The position numbers and the translations under genes are program-made. 64,000 nucleotides of DNA. It comes from Phragmites australis (lineage: Eukaryota > Streptophyta > Magnoliopsida > Poales > Poaceae). The stretch covers positions 8,372,501-8,436,500 of the forward strand of contig NC_084923.1 of NCBI RefSeq assembly GCF_958298935.1, in the 5' to 3' direction. Shown here piece after piece: positions 33,075-45,221 of this stretch (position 1 is the stretch's first letter; each line of letters opens with the position of its first letter). The notes beneath the pieces were generated by a model, which was not told the origin of the DNA, did no database searches, and was given only the letters and a program-made list of their open reading frames with translations.

Positions 33075-36000
33075 GATTTCTATTCTGGAATGTTAGAGGC
33101 CTGGCTAGTAAGGCCAGAAAAGGCCAGGTTAAGGATATTTTCAAGAAAGAAAGTCTTCAAGAAACCATGAAAGCTGACTTTGATAGCAAGGAGCAGTCTC
33201 TGTTGGTTGGTGATGTGGATTTTTTTTTGGAGCTGGTTACCCTCTAGGGGCATGTCTGGGGGAATCCTTTTGGGTGTAAGAAGGGGCATTCTGGAAGTTG
33301 AAGACTACTGGATTGGGAATTTTTGTATTCGAGTCTCTTTGAGGAATAAGAGATCTAATGTAAAATGGAATTTGGTGAATGTATATGGCCCTGCTAACCA
33401 TGTTTCATCTGGTGACTTTTTAATGGAGTTACAGGGAATTTGTGACAGGCTGTGCACTCCTTTAGCTTTTGGAGGTGATTTTAACTTGATCAGATCCAAG
33501 GAGGACATTAATACTGGGCATATCAATTCCAGGTTGGTTGATATGTTCAATTCTTTTATTGATCGAAATCATCTTATTGAGTTGAGAAGGAAAGGTGGGA
33601 GATTTACCTGGACAAACAAACAGGAAAATCTGGTGATGGTCAACTTGGTTAGGGTTCTGGTTTCCTGTGATTGGGATTCCTTTTATCCTCTGAGCTCTAT
33701 CTACAGCTTAACCAGAATTGGTTCTGATCATACCCCCATGGTTTTGGACTTGGGTCTTAAGCAAATGCCTAGACAGAAATACTTCTTTTTTGAGAAACAG
33801 TGGGTAATGACAAAAGGTTTTAGAGAAATGATCTCCCTTAAGTGGACTGAATGGAAAGGAAGGATGCCTGACCAAATCTACTCCTTGGACAAGTGGCATG
33901 GGTGCCTATTCAAGACCAGACAGTTCATGAGAGGATGGAAGCAGGCTCAGATTGGCGTCAATAAAAAGAGGAGGAATGAGATCAACAATGTTTTAAGCAA
34001 CATGGATCAAAGGGCAGACCTTACTGACATTAGTTTTGAGGAGTGGGAATTTAGGTATAAGCTAGAAGAGGAAATAGAACATTTATATCTAATGGATGAA
34101 ATTTATTGGCAACAAAGAGGCGGTCAGAATTGGATCCTGTAGGGGGACAGTAACACTAGGTTCTTCCATAACTGTGCAAATGGACGTAGGAGGAAATGTC
34201 AGATTTTTTCTCTGGAGACTGAGCACGGTATGATCTTTGAACAACATGACTTGGAGAATCATGTGGCGAATTTCTATAAGTCCCTATTTGGCTCCACTAC
34301 AGACAATAACATTCATATCAGGGGAGATTTTTGGGATAAGAACCAACAAATCAATGAGCAACATAGGGCATTTTAATCAAAGATTGTACTGAAGAAGAGA
34401 TGAGAGGGGTGGTGTTTAACATGAAGCTGGACACAGCACCTGGGCCAAATGGTTTTGGAGTGGCTTTCTTTAGGAACTTCCGGGATGTTATTAAAGGAGA
34501 AATCATGGACATGGTGAAGGACTTCCAGAAGGGGAATCTGGACCTCAAGAGATTGAACTATGGAGTCATCACCTTACTCCCTAAATTGGCTGGTGCTACC
34601 AATATTAAGCAATTCAGGCCTATCTGCTTGTTAAATGTAGATTACAAGCTTTTCACTAAGATGATGATTGATAGAATCAGCTCCTTGGCAGACCAACTGA
34701 TCAAACATCAGCAATCAGCCTTTGTGAAAGGGAGGAATATCTTAGATGGAGTCCTTATTCTTCATGAAGTGGTCCATGAACTAAAACAGAAAAGAAGACA
34801 GGGGGTCATTCTTAAAATTGACTTTGAAAAGGCCTATGATAAAGTGAAGTGGAGTTTTCTTCATGAGGTGCTGGAAAGAAAAGGCTTCCTAGACCTTTGG
34901 ATCAAATGGGTCATGCAATCTGTCCAATGAGGTCAGGTTTGCATAAATGTCAATGGGCACAGGAGCTCATACTTTAAGACTTATCAAGGTTTAAGACGGG
35001 AAGACCCTTTATCCCCTCTCCTTTTCAACCTGGTGGCCGATGTTTTGGATGAATTGGTTGATAAGGCAGTTGATAAGGGTCTTATTACTGGGGTTGTGAA
35101 TCACCTTTTACCTAAGGGGGTGTCCCACATCTAATATGCTGATGATACTATGGTGATGGTTGATGGTAGTGATCAATCAATTTTTAACTTGAAGGTGATC
35201 CTTTACTGCTTTGAATGGCTGTCTGGTCTTAAGATCAATTTCCATAAAAGTGAAGTTTTTGTATTTGACTTTGACCAAGAGGATAAGGAAAGGATTGCAA
35301 ATATGTTGAATTGTAAATTGGGTGTATTTCCTGTCTGTTATCTTGGTATTCCCATATCTGATCAGAATCTGGGAGTGAAGGCTTTTGAGACTATTAGTGC
35401 TAAGTTGTCTAAAAGACTTGCCTCCTGGAAAGGAAAGACCATGTCATCTGGGGGCAGACTGACTCTAACCAATTCCTGCTTGAGCAGCATTCCTATGTAT
35501 AACATGGGATTCTATCTCTTACCTGCAGGGGTGCATGGTAAATTGGACTCTATTAGAGCCAAGTTCTTCTGGCAGGGGGCAGAGGACAAGTTCAAGTACC
35601 ATATGATGAAATGGGAAGCTGTGTGCAGACCTAAGGAGTTTGGTGGTCTGGGGATTACAAATACCAGGATTCTGAATGAGTGCCTTTTGGTGAAATGGAT
35701 CTGGAAAATTATTAGGAGTACTTCTGAGACTTGGTATCAAATTCTGCGAGCCAAATATATGCCTGATGGCCTTTTCTTTAATCCCAAGAAAAGAGGCTCC
35801 TCCCAGTTTTGGCAGGGGTTGCACAGAGTTAAGCATTTATTGAAATGGGGTGTGCATTACAAAGTTCATAGTGGGATCAAGGTCACCTTCTGGAAAGATA
35901 CTTGGCTTGTGGAGTCCCCGATTCATGTTCAGTTCCCTAATCTTTTCAGTGAGGACCCTGACATTTTGATTGTAGATTGTGTTAGCTCTGGTAATTGGAA

Positions 36001-36734
36001 TCTTAGGTTTAGAAGGTCTCTAAACCTGAGTGAGCAGGAAAACATAGGAATCCTCTATGAAAATTTGAATAGGGTGGTTCTAAATGGTGAGGAAGATGAG
36101 GTGTTATGGGCTTTGGATAATTCCATGCAGTTTTCCACTAGGTCCCTTTACAGGTACTTAACCTTTGGTGGTGTTATTAGCAGGGGTGCTGATTTGATCT
36201 GGCCCAGCAAGCTGCCTGTAAAAATCAAAAAAATTCTTTGGCAAATTCTTGATAACAGGCTTCAAACTGCTGAGGTTCTGAAGAAAAGGGGTTGGAAAGG
36301 AAGTGTTTGCTGCTGTCTGTGTGGGAAAGTTGAATCTATTGAACATATTTTTTTTCTCTTGCCATTTAGCCCGCTTTGTTTGGTGCTGTATCAAGGAATG
36401 CTTTGATTTGAACCCTCAACCCTGTTCTTTGGAACGGTCTCTATCCTTGTTAATCGGTTTGTTTCGTAATGGCTCGTCAAAACTAGGTGTTTTCCTTTTT
36501 GCAGGTTTAGTCTGGGCAGTTTGGAGGGCTCGTAATAGGATGGTGATTGAAAAGATATTTCCTTCATTGCCCATTGATGTGCTTTTTTCTGGGATTTCCT
36601 ATTTGCAGAAATGGAAGATCCTGCTCAATATGGAGGATAGGAAATCCCTGGAGGCTTCTCTTTCTCGCATCAGTCAGTGGATTTCGGTGTTCAAACGGAG
36701 TCAGGTCTTGGCTTCGGATATTGTGGAGCTGTAA
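33071..36734 (+). pseudogene. LINE ORF2: endonuclease and reverse transcriptase, broken
   Basis: Start MRFLFWNVRGLASKARKG at 33071. Apurinic-endonuclease motifs: SLQET, then VNVYGPA, GGDFNLI and SDHTPMVLD. Reverse transcriptase motifs: LDTAPGPNGFG, ITLLPKLAGATNIKQFRPI, QSAFVKGRNI, LKIDFEKAYDKVKW, GLRREDPLSPLLFNLVADVL and YADD at 35135-35146. The C-terminal zinc-finger region zf-RVT has CCCLCGKVESIEHIFF then C-H residues after a shift (36303 on). Breaks: a T-run frameshift near 33220, TAG at 34140, a shift before 34400, TGA at 34928, TAA at 35132 just before YADD, and a T-run shift near 36355. About 1,220 codons, the usual length for plant L1 ORF2. It would prime reverse transcription at the nicked target. 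Confidence 0.92.
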
Positions 36735-36951
36735 TCTGGAATGCCTGTTGGACTCTAAGGTTTGTTAGGTAGTTTGCTCAGGGGTGAGCTTGGTGCTGGC
36801 ACTACTGTCTGTTTTGGTGGTAGGGTCTCCCCCGGCCTTGGGCCTTTTCCTTATTTCGGGAGGTCCTGGTTTATCTCTGTATGACTCGTTATTTTGGCTT
36901 TCAATAGAAGCCGAGTAAAATTCTCTTTTAAAAAAAAGCAATCCAAGATTT

Positions 36952-37380
36952 GGCATTCATACTAATGTAACAAACCCAAACAGCAGGCGACGTGTGCGAG
37001 TTGGTTTGGCTCGTGTACGCAGGTTGTCTGCTGGAAACATGGAAAGACATGCCGTTGGAGATCGAACTAGGAGACATTCACCGTCGTTGTGCTAACCTTG
37101 CCGTTAGTTTCACTCTATCACCCTAACAATGCTCACCGGTTGTCCTCCATTATTGTCCATTGGTTACCCTCTGCCACTTGTAACCAGCGGCGCCCCACCC
37201 ATCACACATCACCTCCGCCGGTTGACCTGCCACCTAATATCTCCCCTCTAAGCCCGTGAAACTGTGCCAATGAACCTCGAAGCCCTCCTTATCTCTAAAG
37301 CCCTAACTTGCCCGTGAGATCAAGATCAGCATCGTATGTAGTAATCCATGATTTTAGTCAATCTAGAAAATGTGTTTTTT
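36952..37380. other. Intergenic DNA between the LINE and MULE-2
   Basis: No gene recognised. The sequence just after 36952 is the original continuation of the LINE target site. Confidence 0.4.
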
Positions 37381-38839
37381 GATACGGCTCTCTCATATGG
37401 AGGAATCGAGGTATTATGGATTTTTTATATTATATTTTTGTAAGTCAATTTTAGAAATATTGTACAAATTCAGAAAATTACAAAAATATTACACTGTCGT
37501 GAGATGGTTTAGCGAAAACCAATTTTCACGAGTTGGAATAACGAAAATTTATATTTTCAAGGTTTGGTTTAACAAAAATTTAATTTTTGCGGTTCGAAAC
37601 TGTGAAATATTTTCATGTCTCCAAAGCGCAAAATTTTGAAATTTTTCAGGACCATTCAAAGAAAACTGGAGATTTCATGCAACCATTGAGCGAAAATATT
37701 TATTGGGGGCCCATAGCGTGACAACCTATTTTCGCCGGACTGTTGTGCGAAAATTGCAATTTTTGCACAACGGTCGCACGAAAACTGCAATGTTTCACCC
37801 ATGCGCACCTCGCCTTTACTCCGCTTGTTGATCACGCCCAGCCATGCCCAATTCGCATTCGGCCAAGTCTGCCGGTTGGGAGAGAAGAGGAAGAAGAGGA
37901 AAGAAGAGAGAAGAGGAAATAATTTATATTAAAAATAATTTAGATATATGTAGGATACAATATTCACTTTAGGATAAATGAGTAGGAAAAGAAAATATAG
38001 ATTCAGTTATATTATCATGTAGATTAGAATATTTGTACTGATAATCTTAGTTGATATAATTTTTTATTTAGTCTAAGAATATTTTTGTAGTTCGTTCTAA
38101 ATTATGTTATGTTGCGGATATGTGAAATAGTATAAGTCTTAGAGTAAATAGTTTGTAAGTAAAATTTATTTGTTTTCTTTGTAATATTATTTTAGATTTA
38201 GGTAATTTTAGTAGTCTCTTGTTATACATCTCTGTAATCTTTAATTAGATATTAGAAAAAAAAAAGAATTTAGGTTATGCTGGTTCATTATGTATGTAAG
38301 ATTATGGATTAGAAAGATTAATTGTAGGTTATATTTTAGGTCATGAATATTTAATTATGGTATAGAAATTATGATTTTGAGGAATTTTATTTGTAATTAA
38401 TAGGAAAATAAGTTGATAATCTGTTTTAATATATTTTTTACGTCGCAATTATGTGAAACCCTTTAATTCTCAGAGTTTTATATGAAAATGGTCAAATCCG
38501 TAATGGTCCATCTGGTGTTGATTTGAGCAATTTTCCGTTTAGCGTCCTTGAGAACCCAAACCCTAAGGGTACAAGGATGAAGTAGATGGTAATGTGATTC
38601 ATCCGATATTTTTAGTTGAACTCTAACATTTATTATGTTACGTTACAATATATGTGGACTCGTACGTTAGATCCAATTTTTTAGGAGTTAAAATCGGTGT
38701 ATCAGACGGATAAGTGGTTGGAATGGTTAGAATGGTGTAGACGGTGAGAGGCTGAGTACAATATGCGAGTGCAGGCATGTCCAAGAGAAGTGTATGATAG
38801 TAGCAGTGCAATGACATCGGTAGAAGAAGAGGATAAGCA

Positions 38840-41268
38840 GGGGCATGCAATGTCGAGGAAGGAAGTTGAGCAATGACAGACGGCTGAGGCAGAGGTTGTT
38901 GTGCATTGGCATGTGGGAGAGGTTGAGGGTCAGGCTAACGCAGGGGTGGAAATTGAAGAAATTATTGTTGAGCTTGAGAACGCAGATCGTAAACATAGTC
39001 TATGAGGAGGAATCTTTATTGCAATATGTAAATATGTGGGATAATGATAATAAGGATGACGAGTCCTCTAGTATTGCCATCCCATATCAATGGAACTGAC
39101 CTGACAATGCGAGGATGCAAGTTATGGAGAACCATGATTCCTCTTGAGAGTATGGTTCAAGTATGGTTCACCTCAATCAAGTCTTCCCCAATCGGTCTGA
39201 AATGAAGGATGCAATGATACGGTGGGCAGTGACATCACACAGAGAGGTATGGATAGTTGCATCGAGCTCAAAAAACTGCAGTGTCAAGTGCAGAACTTCT
39301 GGATCCAGCTTTTATCTTCATGCATACAAGCCGAAGTATTCGACCCATTAGGTAGCCTCTAAAGTGGTTCAACATAGTTGTAAGCTGCAAAGCATAGGTA
39401 GGAAGTACCGTAATGTCACTGCTGCACTAGTCGCAAATGAATTGTTCATCGAGACTGTTCAGAAGTGTGACATAGAATGCTCATTCATCCAATGAGCAAT
39501 ATTACGACAATTTAAATATGATATTACTTATCAAAAGACTTAGCGTGCGAAATAGAAATCCTTAGAGAAGCCGTGGGGTACCTATGGCTTCTTATTGCAA
39601 CCTACCTCGTGTACTTGATACTTGGAAGGAAAGAAACCCTGTCACATACACTGCTTTCAAGGAGACTCAGATTGACGAAAACCATCCTAGGATTTTTTGA
39701 CATCCTTTCTTTTCTTTGGGTCTGTGTATTAAGTCATTCTAGCATTGTCGTCATTTGCTTTTTGTTAATGACACATTCTTGGCTGGGAAGTACAAAGGTT
39801 AGATTCTCACTACAATTAGAGTTGATGCGAATAACTGGATACTTCCTTTAGCATTTGCGTTTGTGGAGGGTAAGAGTAGATTGAGCTAGCTATGATTTTT
39901 TTTAGGCATCTTAAGGTTAGGGTTGTCCAGGATCGACCAACTGTTTGCATCATATATAACTGGCATGCTGATATAATATATGCTATAAAGACACCGCAAC
40001 ATGATTCAAGTGAGCCGTTCTCATAGCCTGACCTACAAAATAGGTGGTGCATACGTCACATAAGAGCAAATTTCTACAAGTAATTCAAGAGCAAGACATT
40101 GATAGACATGTTTAAGAGACTATGCAGTTAGAACAAACTCGCAAGTTTGATGCTTTGTGGAAGTAATTGGATAGGAGCATAAGGACACACGTGAATGAGA
40201 AAAGTAAGAAGCCGCCTACTGATGATGACACTGTACCAGATGCGCTGCCACCTCTTAGAGAAGGCATTGATCCTCCTAATGTGAGAAGAAGGGCGGCAAG
40301 AAACATCAAATGTTTCTCTCACTGGATTGAGGCAAAAGCCAAAGGAGAAGTGGTCCTTGCTCTATGACAACAAGGATGCTAGGTTCATCTACTCGGCTAC
40401 CTCTTTATCGAAAATGTGTATTATGAACAAATATGTTTGATAATTTATAACTATTTTTTGTTGCTATAATTTGGTAGGTATGGCGTCATGACTACGAACA
40501 TAGCAGATGTTTATAATTAGGTCATCAGAGGGCTGCATGGACTCCCTTTTGTTGCAATCATTGAGAGCATATTGTATGGAATTATTGGGTACTACTACAA
40601 GAGGCATGCTGCTGCTATTATTCACTATATAACAATGCATACATCGTATGCTAGCTGAATGATGAAACACTTGCAAAAGAAGAACGAGAAGGCAGTAGAA
40701 CACATGGTTCATAACATGGGCATCAATGAGCATCGCTTCGAGATAACCCTGAGATTGAAAGGAGGAGTTGGCTGTGATACCAGAATTGTCACTCATGAGG
40801 TGAATATAGGACAAGTTTTGAATGGATGATGTGAATGCACATGCAACAAACCGAAGCTTTTACATGCCACCTGTTCTCATGCGCTGGCGACATTATCACA
40901 AGTTGGTGTGGGAACCTCACTATGTGTGTCACCATTTTACTTCAAGGAAAATGTAATGTAGACCTGGACATGGGAGTTCCACGGATTTAGTGTGCAAGGT
41001 GACTTCACAGTATGACAAACATATGTCGATATGTCTGCCCCCTATGATATTGCTTAAACATGCCCATAAAAAATGTGGTCGGTCACAGACTAGGCGTATT
41101 TACAACGACATGAATGAAACTGAAGTTGGCGGGTATGTGAAGAGGTGCAGTGAGTGTGATGAGTTTGGTCACAAGGTAAAAGATTGCCCACAGTCTAACC
41201 ACAACGATGTTGGAGCAGGGTCATCCACCTATGGTCGACGTGGAAAGGTGTCTATGGAGGACAAGTAG
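38840..41268 (+). pseudogene. MULE transposase (mudrA-like), heavily degraded
   Basis: Domains appear in the normal order across many frame breaks. The MuDR N-terminal DNA-binding type segment (NQVFPNRSEMKDAMIRWAV, then WIVASSSKNCSVKC) is at 39170-39300. The DDE catalytic part (FVNDTFLAGKYKG, then VDANNWILPLAFAFVEG) is at about 39755-39875. The SWIM zinc finger (CECTCNKPKLLHATCSHALA) is at about 40830-40890, and a CCHC zinc knuckle (CSECDEFGHKVKDC) at 41149-41190. The first catalytic Asp is in VNDTFL where family members have VDGTHL. More than ten stops or frameshifts rule out function. An active relative would cut and insert elements with matching TIRs. Confidence 0.82.
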
Positions 41269-42533
41269 TGCACAAGATTAGGACAGAGCAAGAGAGATAT
41301 GCTACCTAGGAATTATGTGTTTCTATAGTTACGTGTGTATAGTTTATATTTTTCATGTAAGACTTATGTGGTACTATTTGTATATTATTTATGTTCCTGA
41401 TGTAAGAGCTATGTGGTATGACGTGTGTAATAGTTGTGTTCAATATTTGCAGTTTTTAAATATGTTTTTCTCATTATACATTATTTGTTTAACCTCCTCC
41501 GTGTAACATCTGTGCTACCCCTTTTTGCAGGGATGGAGCCATCGTACGAGCTTCTGGACCGTTCATTGGACCAGCGTCACCAAGCCTTGTTATAGGCCAC
41601 AACTGGTCCTAGGAACATTCCGGTGTTGGCGATTCATGCACCTATGAGGGATTAACGACTTCACCCCCAATGATTCAGCATGTTTTACACATAGTTCAAT
41701 TTGCAAGTATGTTCCGCATAGAGAGTAATCCAGGTATGTTCCGCATTAAGAGTACCGCACAAGTTTTTGGGAGTTCACCACTCTCCAGCGGGAATCCATG
41801 GCTTCACTACGAAGGGGCCTCTAAAGTGATGGGCTCATCCTAGTTCTACAGTACACCTCCGCCCACTCAGGCTACGCAACAAAGACAGAAGACACCTATC
41901 GTCTTAGTTGCCTACACGTGAGCGTCGCGAGCCTAATTGGTACACACCATCCACATACGACCATCCTCAGAAGGAGGAGAAGGCAGTCGTTCCAGTGTCA
42001 GCACGTAGACCAAAGCATGCCAGAGGCAGGGCCTAGAGTAGGGGTTAGGTGTAGTCTGTTTTACTTGTATACTTAGTCAATGTATTTTGTTTAGAATGTT
42101 GCACGACTATTTATTTTATTTAGCTTTCCATTTCATTAGTTCAGATTGTTACTGCATAATAAAAAAGGAACCACTCCGTCTTGCCAATAATCAGTGGATC
42201 AGTTAGTAAAGATGCTAGAGCACGTGATTCATCAAATCCATAGCACTGGTCGGTACAACTATCCTATACCTATAGTGAGCGAATCGTAGCTTTAATGGTA
42301 TGCGTAGTGACCAATGACTCGGTCCATGCACCACCACTTAGAAACTGCGTGCTTGTGATGTGCCACGCCTCTTTCTCTCTCTGTTGGCTTCACAACCATA
42401 GATTCGAACACATGGCAGGGTTCCCTGATATCTCTAACATAGGCAACAACCACCTACTCTATATAAGGGTAACCCAAAGGATGAAGACGCTTCAGTGCAT
42501 AAAACCGACTACTTTATCTACAACACAATCACA
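41269..42533. other. MULE-2 interior between transposase and accessory genes
   Basis: AT-rich, then a stretch (41532-42038) whose forward frame gives LLDRSLDQRHQALL and, after stops, a Pro/Arg-rich tail (RERREPNWYTPSTYDHPQKE). This may be the C-terminal tail of the transposase or a separate small exon. No domain is certain. Confidence 0.35.
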
Positions 42534-42960
42534 TCCATGGGCTCTGGGTCTGGGTCCAACAAAGGTAAGGGCAATATGGGCCCAGCTATGGTGTGACATT
42601 CTTGATAGATTCAAGTGTGAGGACGAAGAGTAAACAAGAAATGAAGACCCAGAGTAGAAGAAGAGGGGGATGGAGCTGCAGATAGAAGCGCATGAAGCAC
42701 ACATGCTACGATGCAACTACGGTAAAATAGCACGCCAGAAATTGTTCTCGCTTGCCACGGTTGCTTGGTACCGTTGTGGGGGTAAGTGTACATGACATCC
42801 TACCGTGCCACTAATTTCATCTAATTCAGCTGCTCTCATCCAATAGTACAACAAGCCTAGATGCAAGTACGAATGGTACGTGAATGAAGAAGAGTATGCG
42901 AACATCAACTATGGCTACGAGGAGGTTGAGACGATGAGTTGTGTGGATGTTGAATGACCA
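42534..42960 (+). pseudogene. Small Cys-containing MULE-2 gene, broken
   Basis: ATG at 42534 reads MGSGSGSNKGKGNMGPAM before a stop. In shifted frames come RCNYGKIARQKLFSLATVAW, YRCGGKC and, beyond a likely intron, KPRCKYEWYVNEEEYANINY. The spacing (C-x-x-G...G/Y-R-C-G, then C.Y.W.....YA) is like GRF-type zinc-finger proteins common in grass transposons. Similarity is short and the frame is broken, so the assignment is weak. Confidence 0.35.
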
Positions 42961-43690
42961 AATATGAGGCTACAAAAGCTCAATGAAGAGTGGTAGGATA
43001 AGTAATTCACTATATGTGGTAACATGCAGGTTCCTCTATAATGTGTGTGCGCCTTACTGGCTGTGCAGGGGCCTATGGTATATGGACTGTCACAAGGGTA
43101 TGTGTGCATCAAGCCCTACCCTCATGGATGCAACTTTCAAGATATTCGCTTGATATATTTGGATGAGAAGTCTACATCTTTTACACCAACCCAGTAAATG
43201 TTTTCTTGCACCTGGCAATCTGTATTTCCATAAGGCATGCTTCATTTAGCGATGGGGTACTACATGCTATTGTAACTTATCGTAGATTGTCTAGAAATAG
43301 GGTATGAGTGGATGCATGTTGCCTTATGTATTGTAGCCACAAACATGCAACGAATTCTTACGATGAGCCTTGTATGTGATGTAATTTACTTTTATCAATA
43401 AAATGATCAGGATTTATCATTCTGCCAATACGTCTTTTCTAAGCCTAATTCTTTCATAGGATTTACTATCTTTCATGCAAAGACAACAATAACTTCTTCT
43501 TGAACTTTTGTAGAATTAGATGGCCATACCAAACAATAGTTTTAATAGGGAATCTCTGCCAAACATCAAGGCATAACTTTTCCAGCTTCCACAAAAAATC
43601 CCTGTTCATTTATCCTTATACACAATACTCTCATGCTCTAGCCCTCAGTCATGCCCATGCACTCAGTCCATACACCAGCCTCCAACCACC

Positions 43691-43698
43691 ATAAATAA
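43691..43698 (+). promoter_or_regulatory. TATA box of the MULE-2 accessory gene
   Basis: CCACCATAAATAAACCC; the MULE-1 homologue has CACCATAAATAACCC in the same position, about 60 bp before the start codon. Conservation in both copies supports it. Confidence 0.5.
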
Positions 43699-43750
43699 AC
43701 CCACCCTAAACCATAGGTAGACCACCCATTCCTCACATATCTCAACTGTA

Positions 43751-44354
43751 ATATCTTCCTCAATTCCACCAAGCCCACCCAAGAACTATTAGGGGACTTC
43801 TATCCCTTAGGGGGTCGAATCATCAATACGCTTCTGTGACAACCCTTGTAGACTTCGTGAGTCCCAGAACATCTCCTATACCTATGGCAGATGTTTCTTC
43901 ATGTGTGCCAACTACCAGTACGACCCGTCTCAACATAGACTATATGACTATCCATCGGTATAGCGACATAGATCACTTATATGGCACTTTCCATATGATT
44001 TCAAGCACCATCTTACTAATCTTCTCTCTTATTTTATTTGTCCAGTCTCCTCCACCTATCTGTGACTTCATGGGATGGCTAAACATTGAGTAAAATGAGC
44101 ACCAGAAGTGATGGTTCGACATAAACATATAATGGAGGAGGCAAGCTTACGAACGCCGAGAATATGATCAAGAGCAGGAGGAACTACGGCTTAAGTAACA
44201 GGAGGAGGAGCGTATGAGGAAGGCAACAAAGGAGCACACCACGACTGAAGCACACGAAGATGAGAGGGAAATGAACTGAGAGAGGACTCGTCACACTAAG
44301 GCGGTAGACCATAATGCCCCCGGGAAGGGTAAATATCCTAGGTGCACTCAGTAG
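43751..44354 (+). pseudogene. MULE accessory gene: GRF-like zinc finger and coiled coil (MULE-2 copy)
   Basis: Homologous to 27348-26747 across leader, exon 1, intron and exon 2. The start codon is ATA here where MULE-1 has ATG. Exon 1 gives RFCDNPCRLRESQ, ISYTYGRCFFMCANYQYD and YDYPS up to a GTATAG donor. The intron ends TTTGTCCAG at 44045. Exon 2 gives PPPICDFMGWLNIE and a Glu/Arg-rich coiled-coil tail ending GKGKYPRCTQ and TAG at 44352-44354. The C..C...(25)...GR.FF.C.NY pattern fits a GRF-type zinc finger. Several in-frame stops (for example TAG in both exons) make it non-functional. The frame shared by the two copies is more convincing than either copy alone. Confidence 0.6.
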
Positions 44355-45221
44355 ATCATCTCTTGTAATACATGTTATTTTCTTTCCCTAAGGTATGTTA
44401 GATTTAGCAGCGACATATTATTAGGTTAGATTTAGCAGCAGCACGCTATTAGCTTGTTGTCGTCATCATATGGTTATGGTCTATTTGCGCTACGATAAAA
44501 ACCCCAAGTCTCATATAATGTTCATCAACGTATGTAACCTTCGGACTAAGTTGTATGATAATTATACTTCACAACTACTATTATTTAAAAATTATATTTT
44601 GTATCCTCCTAAGGCTTAAGATTACTCACACAATTTTACGTCAAATAAATAAATAAATATCGACAAAATTACATCGAACAAAAAATTAAGAAAAAAATAA
44701 ATCAATCCATGATGCCGTTTAGATAACTATTTGCATAACAAACATTTTTCGCCGAACCGGTTACTAAAAATAATTTTTGCAGGCATAAATTTGTTTAACT
44801 AATTTTCATATTTTTGGTACTAGAAATAAGACAAAAAAAAGCTAAAAAACATATTTTCGCATCACCAATCAGCGAAAATTTAATTTTTCTATTTCATTTT
44901 GCGAAAATACTTTCACACAACCAATCTACGAAAATATAATTTTTGCGGGACCGAATTGCAAAAACTTTAATTTTCACATTTTCAATCATAGAAAATATTT
45001 TCTACATTTTAATGAGCGAAAATTCAGTTTTTCACGAATCCGAATAGTGAAAATCCAATTTTCGCTTGTTTATTATGCGAAAACTAGATTTCACTGAACC
45101 ATCTGGCGACAATAGATTATTTTTGTAATTTTTTGAATTTGTACAATATTTTTGGAATTGCCGTATAAAAAATAATCTTAAAAAAATCAGGTACTATGTC
45201 TCACGACGGCAGCTCTGTATC

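Larger units (their letters stand above)
29858..36939 (+). mobile_element. Full-length L1-type LINE retrotransposon, inactive
   Basis: A 7.08-kb non-LTR element bounded by a perfect 12-bp target duplication AATCCAAGATTT (29846-29857 and 36940-36951). It has a GC-rich 5' UTR of about 1.1 kb, ORF1 with two zinc knuckles, ORF2 with endonuclease, reverse transcriptase and zf-RVT domains, and a short A-rich tail (TTTTAAAAAAAAGC) immediately before the 3' duplication. Both ORFs have many stops and frameshifts, so it cannot move on its own. The intact 5' end is uncommon, since most LINE copies are 5'-truncated. Confidence 0.92.
37381..45221 (+). mobile_element. Large decayed Mutator-like element, MULE-2
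   Basis: The left end (GATACGGCTCTC..., then ATATTGTACAAATTCAGAAAATTACAAAAATA) pairs with the reverse complement of the right end (GATACAGAGCTG..., ATATTGTACAAATTCAAAAAATTACAAAAATA). Both TIRs continue for several hundred bases as diverged repeats of GCGAAAA words. Between them, on the forward strand: a mudrA transposase remnant (38840-41268), a Pro/Arg-rich tail region to about 42050, a small Cys-containing gene (42534-42960) and a GRF-like accessory gene (43751-44354). I find no matching 9-bp target duplication at the estimated ends, so borders are good to perhaps 20 bp. All ORFs are broken. Confidence 0.82.
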
